Assembly: GCA_023391895.1 (NCBI GenBank) | Contig: JAEWAC010000384.1 | Span: forward strand, 1 to 13,093 | Source: Bacteroidota bacterium | GTDB lineage: Bacteria; Bacteroidota; Bacteroidia; Chitinophagales; Chitinophagaceae | Direction: 5' to 3' | Length of the DNA stretch: 13,093 bases | Part shown: positions 5,257-12,931 of the stretch, one piece after another | Layout of the letters: every line of letters begins with the position of its first letter | How positions within the stretch are numbered: the first letter of the stretch is position 1 | Program-made: the position numbers and the translations under genes | Notes under the pieces: generated by a model | What the model saw: the letters and a program-made list of their open reading frames with translations, nothing else | What the model was told of the DNA's origin: nothing | Databases searched by the model: none

Positions 5257-7698
5257 ATGTACGCCGAAATCATCATACCGCTGGCCTTACCCAAAAATTA
5301 CACCTGGCAGATACCCGACAATTTGCTGCAGCAACTGCACGTAGGCTGCCGGGTAGAGGTGAACCTGGGCAAGAATAAAAAATACGCCGGTATTGTAAAG
5401 CGGATTCATAACGAGGCGCCTACCTCTTTTGAGCCCAAGGAAATACTGAACGTACTGGACTCCGAGCCCGTGGTGCAACCCTTTCAACTGCAGTTGTGGC
5501 AATGGATGGCCGATTATTATATGTGCTCGGAAGGAGAAGTGATGGCCGCAGCCCTGCCGGCGCACTTCAAGCTGTCCAGCGAAACGGTTTTGATTTTTAA
5601 TGAAGAATACGGTGAGGACTTTTCGGGGCTGGATAATGAGGAATACCTGGTAGCCGAAGCGCTTTTGATGAAGCACGAATTGCGGCTGACCGAAGTGCAG
5701 CAGATACTGGATGCCACGCATGTATACCCGATTGTAAACCGGCTGATTGGCAAAAAAGTATGTTTTGTATGGGAGTCGCTCAAGCAAACCTATGCCCCCA
5801 AAAAAGAAGCTTTTTTGGTGCTGAACCCGAAGTATGACAATGAAGACCAATTGTCCGACCTGCTGAATAACTGGAGCCGGGCGCCCAAGCAAATGGAACT
5901 ACTGCTGGCCTACCTGCACCTGATGAAAACACAGGGCGAGGTGACCAAAACAGAACTGCTTAAAAAATCCAATGCCTCGGATGCGCAACTCAAAGGCCTG
6001 GTAGAAAAGGAAATACTGCGGGTGGAAAAAAGAAACATGGACCGCATCCACTATGCCCCCAAAGATGTACTGATTGATTTTGAATTAACACCCCTGCAGG
6101 CAGAAGGATTAGAAAAAGTAAAAGAATGCTTTGAACAAAAACAGGTGTGCCTCCTGCATGGCGTTACCTCCAGCGGTAAAACCTTGTTGTACATTAAGCT
6201 CATTGAACAATACGTGCGGCAGGGTAAGCAGGTGCTGTACATGCTGCCCGAAATTGCCCTCACCTCGCAAATCATTCGCCGGTTGCAAAAACACTTTGGC
6301 GGCTATATTGGCATTTACCATTCCAAGTTTAGCCAGAACGAGCGGGTGGAGATCTGGAACAAGGTGAAAAGCGGTGAAATGAAGGTCGTGCTTGGGGCCC
6401 GTTCGTCGCTTTTTTTGCCCTATCATAACCTGGGCTTTATTATTTGCGACGAGGAGCACGATACATCGTACAAACAGCAAGACCCCGCGCCCCGGTACAA
6501 CGGCCGCGATGCCGCTATTTATATGTCCTCATTAACCGGTGCCAAAGTTCTGCTGGGCAGTGCTACGCCGGCTTTGGAAACTTATCATAATGCCAAAACC
6601 GATAAGTACGGGCTGGTGCAACTGCTGGAGCGCTATGGCGATGTAAAGCTGCCCAGTATTGAAATGATCGACACCCGCATGCTGCCCAAAAAGCAGGGTG
6701 AAAAAATCATGCTGTCGCCGGCTTTGATGGATGGAGTAAAGGAAACCGTGGAAAAAAACAAGCAGGTTATCCTGTTTCAAAACCGGCGGGGATACACACC
6801 CTACCAGATCTGCACGGTCTGCAGCTGGATTGCCCAGTGCAGGAACTGCGATGTTTCCTTGACCTATCATAAGTTTAGCAACAAGCTCAAATGCCATTAC
6901 TGCGGCAATGTTTATCCGCCCGTTACTACCTGCCAGGCATGCGGCAGCGATAAACTGGCGCAGCGCAACTTTGGCACCGAAAAAATTGAAGAAGTGCTGG
7001 AAACGGAATGGACCAACGTAAAAGTCAATCGTATGGACTTTGATACGATCCGCAATAAAAATGCGCATGATGTTTTGATCCAGCAGTTTGAGCAAAAGCG
7101 GATTGATGTGCTGGTAGGTACGCAAATGGTGGTAAAAGGCCTGGACTTTGACAATGTGGAGATGGTAGGCATACTGGATGCGGACGGCTTGCTTAGTTTT
7201 GCAGACTTCCGGGTGAACGAACGGGCTTTTCAGCTGATGGAGCAGGTCAGTGGCCGGGCCGGCCGCCGGGATGGAAAAGGACGGGTGCTGATACAAACCT
7301 CCAATCCTAACCACCCGGTACTGCAGCATGTGGCCCGCCATGATTACATTGGCATGTATGGGGAGGAAATTGAAAAACGCAAACAGTTCTTTTACCCTCC
7401 GTTTTCACGGGTTATTCAAATAACTTTTAAGGATAAGGAAAGGGATGTGGTGTTTGATGCCGCCCACCATTTTGCCCAGGCGTTGCAAACAGCTTATGGC
7501 AAGTACATTGTAGGCCCGGCAGAGCCGGTCGTAAACCGGGTACGCAATATGTACCTGATGGAACTGCTGCTCAAACTGCCTCGTGAAGCCGGTCTTATTG
7601 CCCAATGCAAAAAAGATATTGTAAAGCAGTGTGCCGGTCTGCATGCAGTAAAGCGATTTAAGAAAGTGATCGTGGTGCCGGATGTGGATGCATTTTAA
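5257..7698 (+). CDS. priA: Primosomal protein N' (replication restart helicase PriA)
   Basis: 813 aa, longer than the E. coli protein of about 730 aa. PriA is a 3'-5' superfamily 2 helicase that recognises stalled forks and reloads the replisome. The N-terminal DNA-binding part is followed by Walker A GVTSSGKT (302-309), DEEHD (398-402), motif III GSATPA (434-439), and QNRRGYTP. Eight cysteines then form two zinc sites (C519, C522, C528, C531, C546, C549, C559, C562). The C-terminal helicase motifs are VGTQMVVKGLDF and QVSGRAGR. All key motifs are intact. The gene starts 38 bp after the acyltransferase stop, so it may share its transcript, although a T-rich stretch just before the ATG leaves room for its own promoter. 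Confidence 0.96.
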   Translation: MYAEIIIPLALPKNYTWQIPDNLLQQLHVGCRVEVNLGKNKKYAGIVKRIHNEAPTSFEPKEILNVLDSEPVVQPFQLQLWQWMADYYMCSEGEVMAAALPAHFKLSSETVLIFNEEYGEDFSGLDNEEYLVAEALLMKHELRLTEVQQILDATHVYPIVNRLIGKKVCFVWESLKQTYAPKKEAFLVLNPKYDNEDQLSDLLNNWSRAPKQMELLLAYLHLMKTQGEVTKTELLKKSNASDAQLKGLVEKEILRVEKRNMDRIHYAPKDVLIDFELTPLQAEGLEKVKECFEQKQVCLLHGVTSSGKTLLYIKLIEQYVRQGKQVLYMLPEIALTSQIIRRLQKHFGGYIGIYHSKFSQNERVEIWNKVKSGEMKVVLGARSSLFLPYHNLGFIICDEEHDTSYKQQDPAPRYNGRDAAIYMSSLTGAKVLLGSATPALETYHNAKTDKYGLVQLLERYGDVKLPSIEMIDTRMLPKKQGEKIMLSPALMDGVKETVEKNKQVILFQNRRGYTPYQICTVCSWIAQCRNCDVSLTYHKFSNKLKCHYCGNVYPPVTTCQACGSDKLAQRNFGTEKIEEVLETEWTNVKVNRMDFDTIRNKNAHDVLIQQFEQKRIDVLVGTQMVVKGLDFDNVEMVGILDADGLLSFADFRVNERAFQLMEQVSGRAGRRDGKGRVLIQTSNPNHPVLQHVARHDYIGMYGEEIEKRKQFFYPPFSRVIQITFKDKERDVVFDAAHHFAQALQTAYGKYIVGPAEPVVNRVRNMYLMELLLKLPREAGLIAQCKKDIVKQCAGLHAVKRFKKVIVVPDVDAF

Positions 7699-7762
7699 TA
7701 GAGTGTTTTAAATAAAATAACTGCGGAGTCATTATCGTACTTAATAGGATTTATATTCCGGG

Positions 7763-7777
7763 TTGTCATCCCGACAA
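7763..7777. repeat. Small palindrome in the priA-murB gap
   Basis: TTGTC ATCCC GACAA forms a 5-bp stem with a 5-nt loop and continues into AAGGAAGGAACG. The wording resembles the GTCATCCCGACGAAGGA-type intergenic repeats I know from other genomes. It is too weak for a terminator, and nothing else in the 206-bp gap stands out. Confidence 0.35.
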
Positions 7778-7904
7778 AGGAAGGAACGCAGAATAATCAA
7801 ACGATAAGACAAATTATTTTCCGAAGCTAAAAACTCTCACCAGCGCATCATACCAAAGCTGACAGAACACATGATAGGTTTTTGAATTAAATAGAAAAAG
7901 ATCC

Positions 7905-8921
7905 ATGATCAAAGAAAACATTTCTTTAAAACCCTATAATACATTTGGCATTGATGCCATCGCCAAACAATTTGCAGCATTTCATTCGATTGAAGACTTG
8001 AAAGAAGTGCTAAACTACTGTCAACCGTCAACTGCCAGCCGTCAACTAATCCTGGGTGGCGGCAGTAATATTTTACTCACTAAAAATTTTGATGGACTTG
8101 TTCTTAAAAATGAGATTAGAGGCATTGAGGTAGTTAAAGAAGACAACGATCATTTTTATGTAAAAGCTGGCGCCGGCGAAAACTGGCACCAGTTTGTACT
8201 GCACTGCCTGCAAAACAATTATGCCGGTATTGAAAACCTGTCGCTTATTCCGGGCAATGTGGGTGCTTCTCCCATGCAGAACATCGGCGCCTATGGCGTG
8301 GAAATCAAAGATGTGTTTCAGGAACTGGAAGCCTTTCACCTGCGGGACCAACAGCTGCAAACCTTTTCCCTGGCCGACTGCCGGTTCGGGTACCGCGAAA
8401 GTGTGTTAAAGCGGCAGTACAAAGATCAATTTGTTATTACATCGGTCACCTACAAACTCTTTAAAAAACCCATATACCATACCTCCTATGGTGCCATACA
8501 ACAGGAGCTGGAGAACATGGGGGTAAAGGAACTGAGCATACAGGCTATTTCCCAGGCGGTCATCAACATCCGCTCTTCCAAACTGCCGGATTGGAAAATT
8601 ACCGGCAATGCCGGCTCTTTCTTTAAAAACCCAACCGTTACACATGAACAATATCAGCAGTTAAAGGCAGCATTTCCATCCATTGTTGCTTTTCCTTTTG
8701 ACGACACCCATACCAAACTGGCGGCGGGCTGGCTCATTGAGCAATGCGGCTGGAAGGGTTACCGCAAAGGCGATGCGGGCTGCTATCCCAAACAGGCCCT
8801 GGTGCTGGTGAACTATGGAACCGCCACCGGTGATGAAATACTGGAACTGAGCGAACAGATTATCCAATCCGTAAAGCAAAAGTTTAGCGTGAAACTGGAA
8901 CGGGAAGTGAATGTGGTGTGA
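7905..8921 (+). CDS. murB: UDP-N-acetylenolpyruvoylglucosamine reductase (MurB, type I)
   Basis: 338 aa, close to E. coli MurB. It reduces UDP-GlcNAc-enolpyruvate to UDP-MurNAc with NADPH and FAD in the cytoplasm. Visible features: NTFGID near the N-terminus; the FAD-binding LILGGGSNILL; the SLIPGNVGASPMQNIGAYGVE block; FGYRESV, the type I substrate loop; GNAGSFFKNP with catalytic Ser238; KLAAGWLIEQCGWKG; and C-terminal Glu334 in LEREV. Everything needed for activity is present. Codons at 8020-8047 are built from four GTCAACC-like heptamers just before the FAD motif. The stop is directly next to that of the convergent lipoprotein gene, with no terminator visible between them. Confidence 0.95.
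   Translation: MIKENISLKPYNTFGIDAIAKQFAAFHSIEDLKEVLNYCQPSTASRQLILGGGSNILLTKNFDGLVLKNEIRGIEVVKEDNDHFYVKAGAGENWHQFVLHCLQNNYAGIENLSLIPGNVGASPMQNIGAYGVEIKDVFQELEAFHLRDQQLQTFSLADCRFGYRESVLKRQYKDQFVITSVTYKLFKKPIYHTSYGAIQQELENMGVKELSIQAISQAVINIRSSKLPDWKITGNAGSFFKNPTVTHEQYQQLKAAFPSIVAFPFDDTHTKLAAGWLIEQCGWKGYRKGDAGCYPKQALVLVNYGTATGDEILELSEQIIQSVKQKFSVKLEREVNVV
8020..8047. repeat. Heptamer array inside murB
   Basis: Four 7-nt units, GTCAACC, GTCAACT, GCCAGCC and GTCAACT, run head to tail. They encode residues within CQPSTASRQL, a poorly conserved linker before LILGGGSN. Their style matches the intergenic heptamers at 3978-3998. Confidence 0.6.
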
Positions 8922-9404
8922 TTATTTCCGAATATAAAAGTCGAGATAGGTATCTTTCAATAATTGCGGTGTACCATTTACACTTAAGGAATGCACCAGG
9001 TTGACGCATTGCACTTTTCTGCTGCAATCTTTATTAGCTTCTTCTTTGTCGATGTCGCTAATCCGAATGTCTTGGTTGAGGGAAGGCAATGATACAATCC
9101 AGTCGAAATTGGGATCTAAAGAAAAGTTGCCCAACTTGACAGGGAAGGAGATCGTGTCAACGCGCAGTTCCATTCTATAGTGCTGTTCATTATAAAATGC
9201 AACCGAATCCAGTGCCGTTACAAAACGGCCGTCTTTATTATAGCGTTTCAAAATTACTGTCTGCAGGTCTGCCGGTTCAAACGAAACAAAGTTGGGATCC
9301 AGGTTGGCATCTACACAGGGGCAGGTACTACAGGATGCAAAACAGATGAACCAACTTGCGGCAACGAGTTTTATAACAAATGTGAACAGCCCGGATATTT
9401 TCAT
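8922..9404 (-). CDS. Small Cys-rich lipoprotein of unknown function
   Basis: 160 aa. The N-terminus is a lipoprotein signal peptide: a hydrophobic stretch (about residues 5-22) followed by a lipobox-like FASC with Cys25 as the probable lipid-attachment site. The mature start is CSTCPC, giving three cysteines in six residues. The body reads like a beta-rich domain of about 130 aa, with an isolated pair C...VQC near 125-133. I do not recognise the family and infer only an outer- or inner-membrane anchored periplasmic protein. The stop abuts the murB stop. The start is fixed by the signal peptide, as no other Met would keep it. Confidence 0.72.
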   Translation of the reverse strand: MKISGLFTFVIKLVAASWFICFASCSTCPCVDANLDPNFVSFEPADLQTVILKRYNKDGRFVTALDSVAFYNEQHYRMELRVDTISFPVKLGNFSLDPNFDWIVSLPSLNQDIRISDIDKEEANKDCSRKVQCVNLVHSLSVNGTPQLLKDTYLDFYIRK

Positions 9405-9407
9405 TTT

Positions 9408-9438
9408 TAAATTTATCTATAATTATCCGTTTTGTCAA
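9408..9438 (-). promoter_or_regulatory. Candidate promoter of the lipoprotein gene
   Basis: On the minus strand TTGACA (9438-9433) is followed after 17 nt by TAAATT. Read as a Bacteroidota promoter, TTG is followed after 20 nt by TAAATTTA, one base from TAnnTTTG. The box ends 3 nt before the ATG at 9404, so the transcript would be leaderless or nearly so. Confidence 0.4.
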
Positions 9439-9666
9439 TCCGGTCAATGCATGAATAAATGCTGCCCGTACCATTAAAGCTGGGTGTATACAATAGCCGG
9501 ATTGCACCTTGACTGGAAAAGCAGGTTGTGGGATTCATATGAGGTCAGTGATTAAGATTGTTTGTTATCTGTCCTGTGGTTTATGGGCTTTTGAAAAAGC
9601 GGATCATGCCATAATGTAAACCGCAAGAAGTTATACAGTAGACACGCAGTAAATAATATGGAGAGA

Positions 9667-9701
9667 ACTCACTGAGTACACCTAACATGTACTCAGTGAG
9701 T
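9667..9701. other. Nested palindrome, 14-bp arms, operator- or terminator-like
   Basis: ACTCACTGAGTACA (9667-9680) and TGTACTCAGTGAGT (9688-9701) are exact reverse complements with a 7-nt spacer. Each arm also contains its own palindrome, ACTCA-N-TGAGT, so the element has two identical dyads 24 bp apart, centre to centre. It lies 50 bp past the ATPase stop. A small CTGAT/ATCAG hairpin (9710-9724) lies between. On neither strand does a T-run follow the large stem, which argues against a standard intrinsic terminator. Confidence 0.6.
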
Positions 9702-9751
9702 ATGGCTATCTGATTTTTTATCAGAAGTTGTAGCTCATTCAATGTGCCATC

Positions 9752-11281
9752 TTAGCGGTAATCATCCTCGTCTTCTTCATCAAAGCTGCTGGTTTGTATG
9801 TTCAGCATGCTGCCCATCAGGTCTTTAAACTCAATACCGCGTTCCACAATTTTTTTACTGATGAGGGAGTAGGAGGCCAGCCCATGCAGTACAAACTCCA
9901 TCAGCAGGGCGGCTTCTTTTTCATTGGCATAAGAAAAGGTTTTCTTTACCAGTGCATGAAGGCCATCTACCGCGTACAGCGCATTGATCTTTTCGCGGTC
10001 GGTGGAGGAAAACAACACATCCACATGGTTGCCTTTGTCAAACCACGAAATAATGGAGCGGTAAGGATTATCTACCGGCTGCGGCGTTTCACCCTTGCGG
10101 GGTGCCCGCTTCTTCAGCGAATCCGGGTTGGGAAAATACTGCACAAACTGGGAGCGGATGGCTTTGTCCAGCAAGTTCATGGCTACCTGGTAGGGACCTT
10201 CCTGCTCGCCTTCGTACACCAGTTCAATTTTGCCAGTGATGGAGGGAATAATACCCACCAGGTCTGATATCCAAATCTGCGTTTCTTTTTCTTTATTGAT
10301 AATAGCCCGGCGTTCGGCCGCACTCACTGCGTTTTCAAAAGCCGATATGGTAAGGCGGGCACTCACGCCGCTTTTTTTGTCTACAAACTCGCTGGTACGA
10401 GCTTCAAAGGCTACCTGTTCAATCAGGCGTTTTACCATGTCGCTGATGGCTATTTTGTCCTGCTGCTCGGAGGCAATTTCGGCTTCCTGTTCAGTAATGG
10501 ACAGGGCACTTTCAAGCGACTTGGGGTAGTGCGTCAGGATCTGGCTTTGTATACGGTCTTTCAGCGGTGTTACAATTGAACCACGGTTGGTATAATCTTC
10601 CGGGTTGGCGGTAAACACAAACAAGATATCCAGCGGCAGGCGCAGTTTAAAGCCGCGTATCTGCACATCGCCTTCTTCCAGTATGTTGAACAGCGCCACC
10701 TGGATGCGGGCCTGCAAATCGGGCAGTTCGTTGATCACAAAAATGCTGCGGTTGCTGCGGGGAATAATGCCGTAGTGGATCACTCTTTCGTCGGCAAAAC
10801 TCAGGCGCAGGTTGGCGGCCTTGATGGGATCAATGTCACCGATCAGGTCGGCTACGCTTACGTCTGGTGTGGCCAGTTTTTCGCCATAGCGCTCACTGCG
10901 GTGGATCCATTCAATCGGCGTGTCTTCACCCTTTTCATGAATCAGGTCGCGGGCATATTTGGAGATGGGACGTAAAGGATCGTCATTGATATCGCTGCCG
11001 GCAATTATGGGAACGTATTCGTCCAGCAGGTCGGTCATCTGGCGGGCCATGCGGGTTTTGGCCTGGCCGCGCAAACCCAGGAACAAAATGTTGTGCTTGC
11101 TCAGCAAAGCCCTTTCCACATCGGGTATAACGGTATCTTCATAACCGATGATACCGGTAAAGGTTTCTTCTTTGGCCTGCAGTTTTTTAATCAGGTTTTG
11201 CCGAACCTCTTCTTTAATGCTTTTGGGTTTATAGCCTGCTTCTTTTAATTCTCTAATCGTATTTACGCGTTTGATATCCAT
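9752..11281 (-). CDS. AAA+ ATPase of the ChlI/MoxR type
   Basis: 509 aa. An N-terminal helical part is followed by the AAA+ core: Walker A GLRGQAKT (69-76), a Walker B position reading FVINELPDL (181-189), sensor 1 in TANPEDYTNRG (Asn226), and the KDR block (241-243). A GVSAR segment (305-309) probably supplies sensor 2. The usual Asp of Walker B is Asn (N184), which I recall as typical of this ChlI-like branch. The C-terminal 100 residues end in an acidic tail. Such ATPases act with VWA-domain proteins as remodelling or metal-insertion chaperones. The VWA partner is encoded two genes upstream in the same unit. This is often annotated as magnesium chelatase, but no chlorophyll pathway is implied. 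The leader (54 bp) shows no Shine-Dalgarno site. Confidence 0.88.
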   Translation of the reverse strand: MDIKRVNTIRELKEAGYKPKSIKEEVRQNLIKKLQAKEETFTGIIGYEDTVIPDVERALLSKHNILFLGLRGQAKTRMARQMTDLLDEYVPIIAGSDINDDPLRPISKYARDLIHEKGEDTPIEWIHRSERYGEKLATPDVSVADLIGDIDPIKAANLRLSFADERVIHYGIIPRSNRSIFVINELPDLQARIQVALFNILEEGDVQIRGFKLRLPLDILFVFTANPEDYTNRGSIVTPLKDRIQSQILTHYPKSLESALSITEQEAEIASEQQDKIAISDMVKRLIEQVAFEARTSEFVDKKSGVSARLTISAFENAVSAAERRAIINKEKETQIWISDLVGIIPSITGKIELVYEGEQEGPYQVAMNLLDKAIRSQFVQYFPNPDSLKKRAPRKGETPQPVDNPYRSIISWFDKGNHVDVLFSSTDREKINALYAVDGLHALVKKTFSYANEKEAALLMEFVLHGLASYSLISKKIVERGIEFKDLMGSMLNIQTSSFDEEDEDDYR

Positions 11282-11335
11282 TTGTTATTCGGTTGTCAGC
11301 TTTTTAATTCTTGTCAATATTTTATATGGTCCAAC

Positions 11336-11713
11336 TTATGGTGCCTCATACAAGGAGGTTCTGATTCTTATCAGGTAGATTTTTTTGTCCAGCAAAGTTT
11401 CTAACAGGGTTTGAAAGCTTTGATCCTGCATCACACCATCGCCTTCTATGATGACTGTAAGCTCAGAATTTGCCCAATTGTTTTTGGCCAGCACACTGTC
11501 AATGACCTTGTTGATCGGCTGGCGGGTCAATGAGTCCAGTTTATTTTTTTTGTTTTCGTAGGGCAGGGTATAGTAAAACTGATCGTTCTGAAAAAGAAAA
11601 ACCAGTTGCGCTTTTTCAGAACGGCTGGTATCACGCATGGCCTTTTCAGCAGATTGCGCAAAAGAGGCCGATGATAAAAGCCATAAACAAAAAAGGAACA
11701 ACAGCTTTTTCAT
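11336..11713 (-). CDS. Small exported protein of unknown function in the VWA/ATPase unit
   Basis: 125 aa from the ATG at 11713. The signal peptide is MKKLLFLFCLWLLSSASFA with probable cleavage before Gln20. The mature part is about 105 aa. Its second half (about 67-118) alternates helix and strand: INKVIDSVL..., ELTVIIEGDGVMQDQSFQTLLETLL, KKIYLIRIRT. This order faintly recalls the periplasmic domain of ExbD/TolR, but the likeness is weak and there is no TM anchor. There are no catalytic motifs and no cysteines in the mature part. It starts 8 bp after the VWA stop and ends 54 bp before the ATPase start, so it is surely co-transcribed. A TTG at 11725 is possible but would put charged residues before the signal peptide. 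Confidence 0.75.
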   Translation of the reverse strand: MKKLLFLFCLWLLSSASFAQSAEKAMRDTSRSEKAQLVFLFQNDQFYYTLPYENKKNKLDSLTRQPINKVIDSVLAKNNWANSELTVIIEGDGVMQDQSFQTLLETLLDKKIYLIRIRTSLYEAP

Positions 11714-11721
11714 AGACCGTA

Positions 11722-12819
11722 TCAATAAACCGTTTTGCGTTTGCCACTTTCAAAATCACGGAAGATAAAGGCCCCCAGCCGGTCCAGCGAGGCAAAGTAG
11801 GCCTTGCCGTTATTGGTTTCCGTAAACTCCTGCACAAAGCGTTGCAGGTAAGGATCCGTGGCGATCATAAAGGTGGTTATGGGTATTTTAAGCTTTTTGC
11901 ATTGGGCTGCTAAATTCAAACAGCGGCTGGTTACTTTGCGGTCCAGGCCAAAGCTGTTTTTATAATAGCGCTTACCGATCTTTAAGCAGGTAGGCTTACC
12001 ATCGGTAATCATAAAGATCTGCTTGTTTGGGTTTTTGCGCCTTCTTAAAATATCCATGGCCAGCTCCAGGCCCGCTACCGTATTGGTATGGTAAGGCCCT
12101 ACTTGAAGGTAAGGCAGGTCTTTTATTTCTACCGGCCAGGCATCGTTACCAAACACCACAATATCCAGCGTGTCTTTGGGATACTTGGTCGTGATCAGTT
12201 CGCTCAGTGCCATGGCTACCTTTTTGGCAGGGGTGATCCGGTCTTCGCCGTACAGGATCATAGAGTGGGAGATATCAATCATCAGCACCGTGGACGTCTG
12301 GGCTTTAAAATCGGTTTCCCTGATCTGCAAATCATCTTCCATCATCTGGAAGCTTTCCACGCCGTGGTTGATCTGGGCATTGCGGATGGATTCGGTAAAA
12401 TCAATTTGCTCAATCATGTCGCCAAACTGGAACGGCCGGGAGTCGGGTCGCTCTTCATCGCCCAGGCCGGGCTTAAAGGTCTGGTGGTCGCCGCTTTTGG
12501 TTTTTTTGAGCTTGCCAAAAATCTCCTCCAGGCTTTTTTTACGGATGCCCTGCTCGGTTTTGGGCGTGATCTTTATTTCGCCGGTTTCCTGTTTTTCGGT
12601 GATGTAACCTTTTTCTTTTAAATCCTCAATAAAGTCCCCCATGCCGTATTCGCCATCGGTCAGCTCGTACTCTTTGTCCAGCTGGTTCAGCCACTGCAGG
12701 GCCTCCGCCACATCGCCGCTGGTATAGGTGAGCAATTGCATAAACAAGTCGAGCAACTGGTCAAATTTGGACTTGCCTTCTGCATTGGGGTCAAACTGTG
12801 AAAAATGAAATCCTTTCAT
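11722..12819 (-). CDS. VWA-domain protein, partner of the AAA+ ATPase
   Basis: 365 aa. An N-terminal helical region (about 1-115) is followed by a linker rich in charged residues and a von Willebrand factor A domain (about 175-350). The MIDAS metal site is complete: DISHS (D182, S184, S186), a Thr in HTNT (245 or 247) and Asp273 in ITDGKP. There is no signal peptide or TM segment, so it should be cytoplasmic like the ATPase. VWA/MoxR or VWA/ChlI pairs form chaperone-like complexes in which the VWA protein binds the substrate. Here the VWA gene comes first and the ATPase last, with a secreted protein between. The ATG at 12819 follows an A/T-rich leader with no clear promoter. Confidence 0.9.
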   Translation of the reverse strand: MKGFHFSQFDPNAEGKSKFDQLLDLFMQLLTYTSGDVAEALQWLNQLDKEYELTDGEYGMGDFIEDLKEKGYITEKQETGEIKITPKTEQGIRKKSLEEIFGKLKKTKSGDHQTFKPGLGDEERPDSRPFQFGDMIEQIDFTESIRNAQINHGVESFQMMEDDLQIRETDFKAQTSTVLMIDISHSMILYGEDRITPAKKVAMALSELITTKYPKDTLDIVVFGNDAWPVEIKDLPYLQVGPYHTNTVAGLELAMDILRRRKNPNKQIFMITDGKPTCLKIGKRYYKNSFGLDRKVTSRCLNLAAQCKKLKIPITTFMIATDPYLQRFVQEFTETNNGKAYFASLDRLGAFIFRDFESGKRKTVY

Positions 12820-12840
12820 AACGCTTAATCAACACAATCT

Positions 12841-12851
12841 ACAATAATTGT
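12841..12851. promoter_or_regulatory. Small palindrome upstream of the VWA operon
   Basis: ACAATAATTGT has two perfect 5-bp half-sites (ACAAT/ATTGT) 22 bp before the VWA start, where a promoter must lie. A poor TAnnTTTG-like box (TAGATTGT on the minus strand, 12841-12834) adjoins it. It is AT-rich and may be chance. Confidence 0.2.
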
Positions 12852-12877
12852 GCGCCATTTGTTCATTACGGAATGTT

Positions 12878-12906
12878 AAACAAAAACCCCCGACTAAGCG
12901 GGGGTT
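12878..12906 (-). terminator. Intrinsic terminator of the right-edge gene
   Basis: AACCCCCG (12885-12892) pairs with CGGGGGTT (12899-12906) around a 6-nt loop. On the minus strand the stem runs into TTTTTGTTT. It lies 25 bp after the stop of the partial minus-strand gene and before the VWA operon, so it separates the two transcription units. Confidence 0.88.
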
Positions 12907-12931
12907 ATGGGGTTTTGAAAAAGTTCTGATT

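Larger units (their letters stand above)
9405..9751. other. Non-coding gap between lipoprotein and ATPase genes
   Basis: 347 bp without a credible ORF or RNA gene. It holds the lipoprotein promoter candidate at its left end and the nested palindrome (9667-9701) at its right end. The middle (about 9440-9660) shows nothing I can interpret. Confidence 0.6.

Noticed and set aside
6532..7341. 269-aa minus-strand frame opposite priA
   Set aside because: Antisense shadow of the priA helicase domain; no start signal and no domain-like sequence.
9405..9751. tRNA or small RNA gene in the gap
   Set aside because: No cloverleaf or other RNA pattern could be found; only the palindrome stands out.
10725..10742. 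Asn for Asp in Walker B of the AAA+ ATPase as a loss of function
   Set aside because: The NELPDL form is, as I recall it, normal for this ChlI-like branch, and the other motifs are intact.
12088..12621. 177-aa plus-strand frame opposite the VWA gene
   Set aside because: Antisense shadow; the minus-strand frame has a complete MIDAS and fits the operon.
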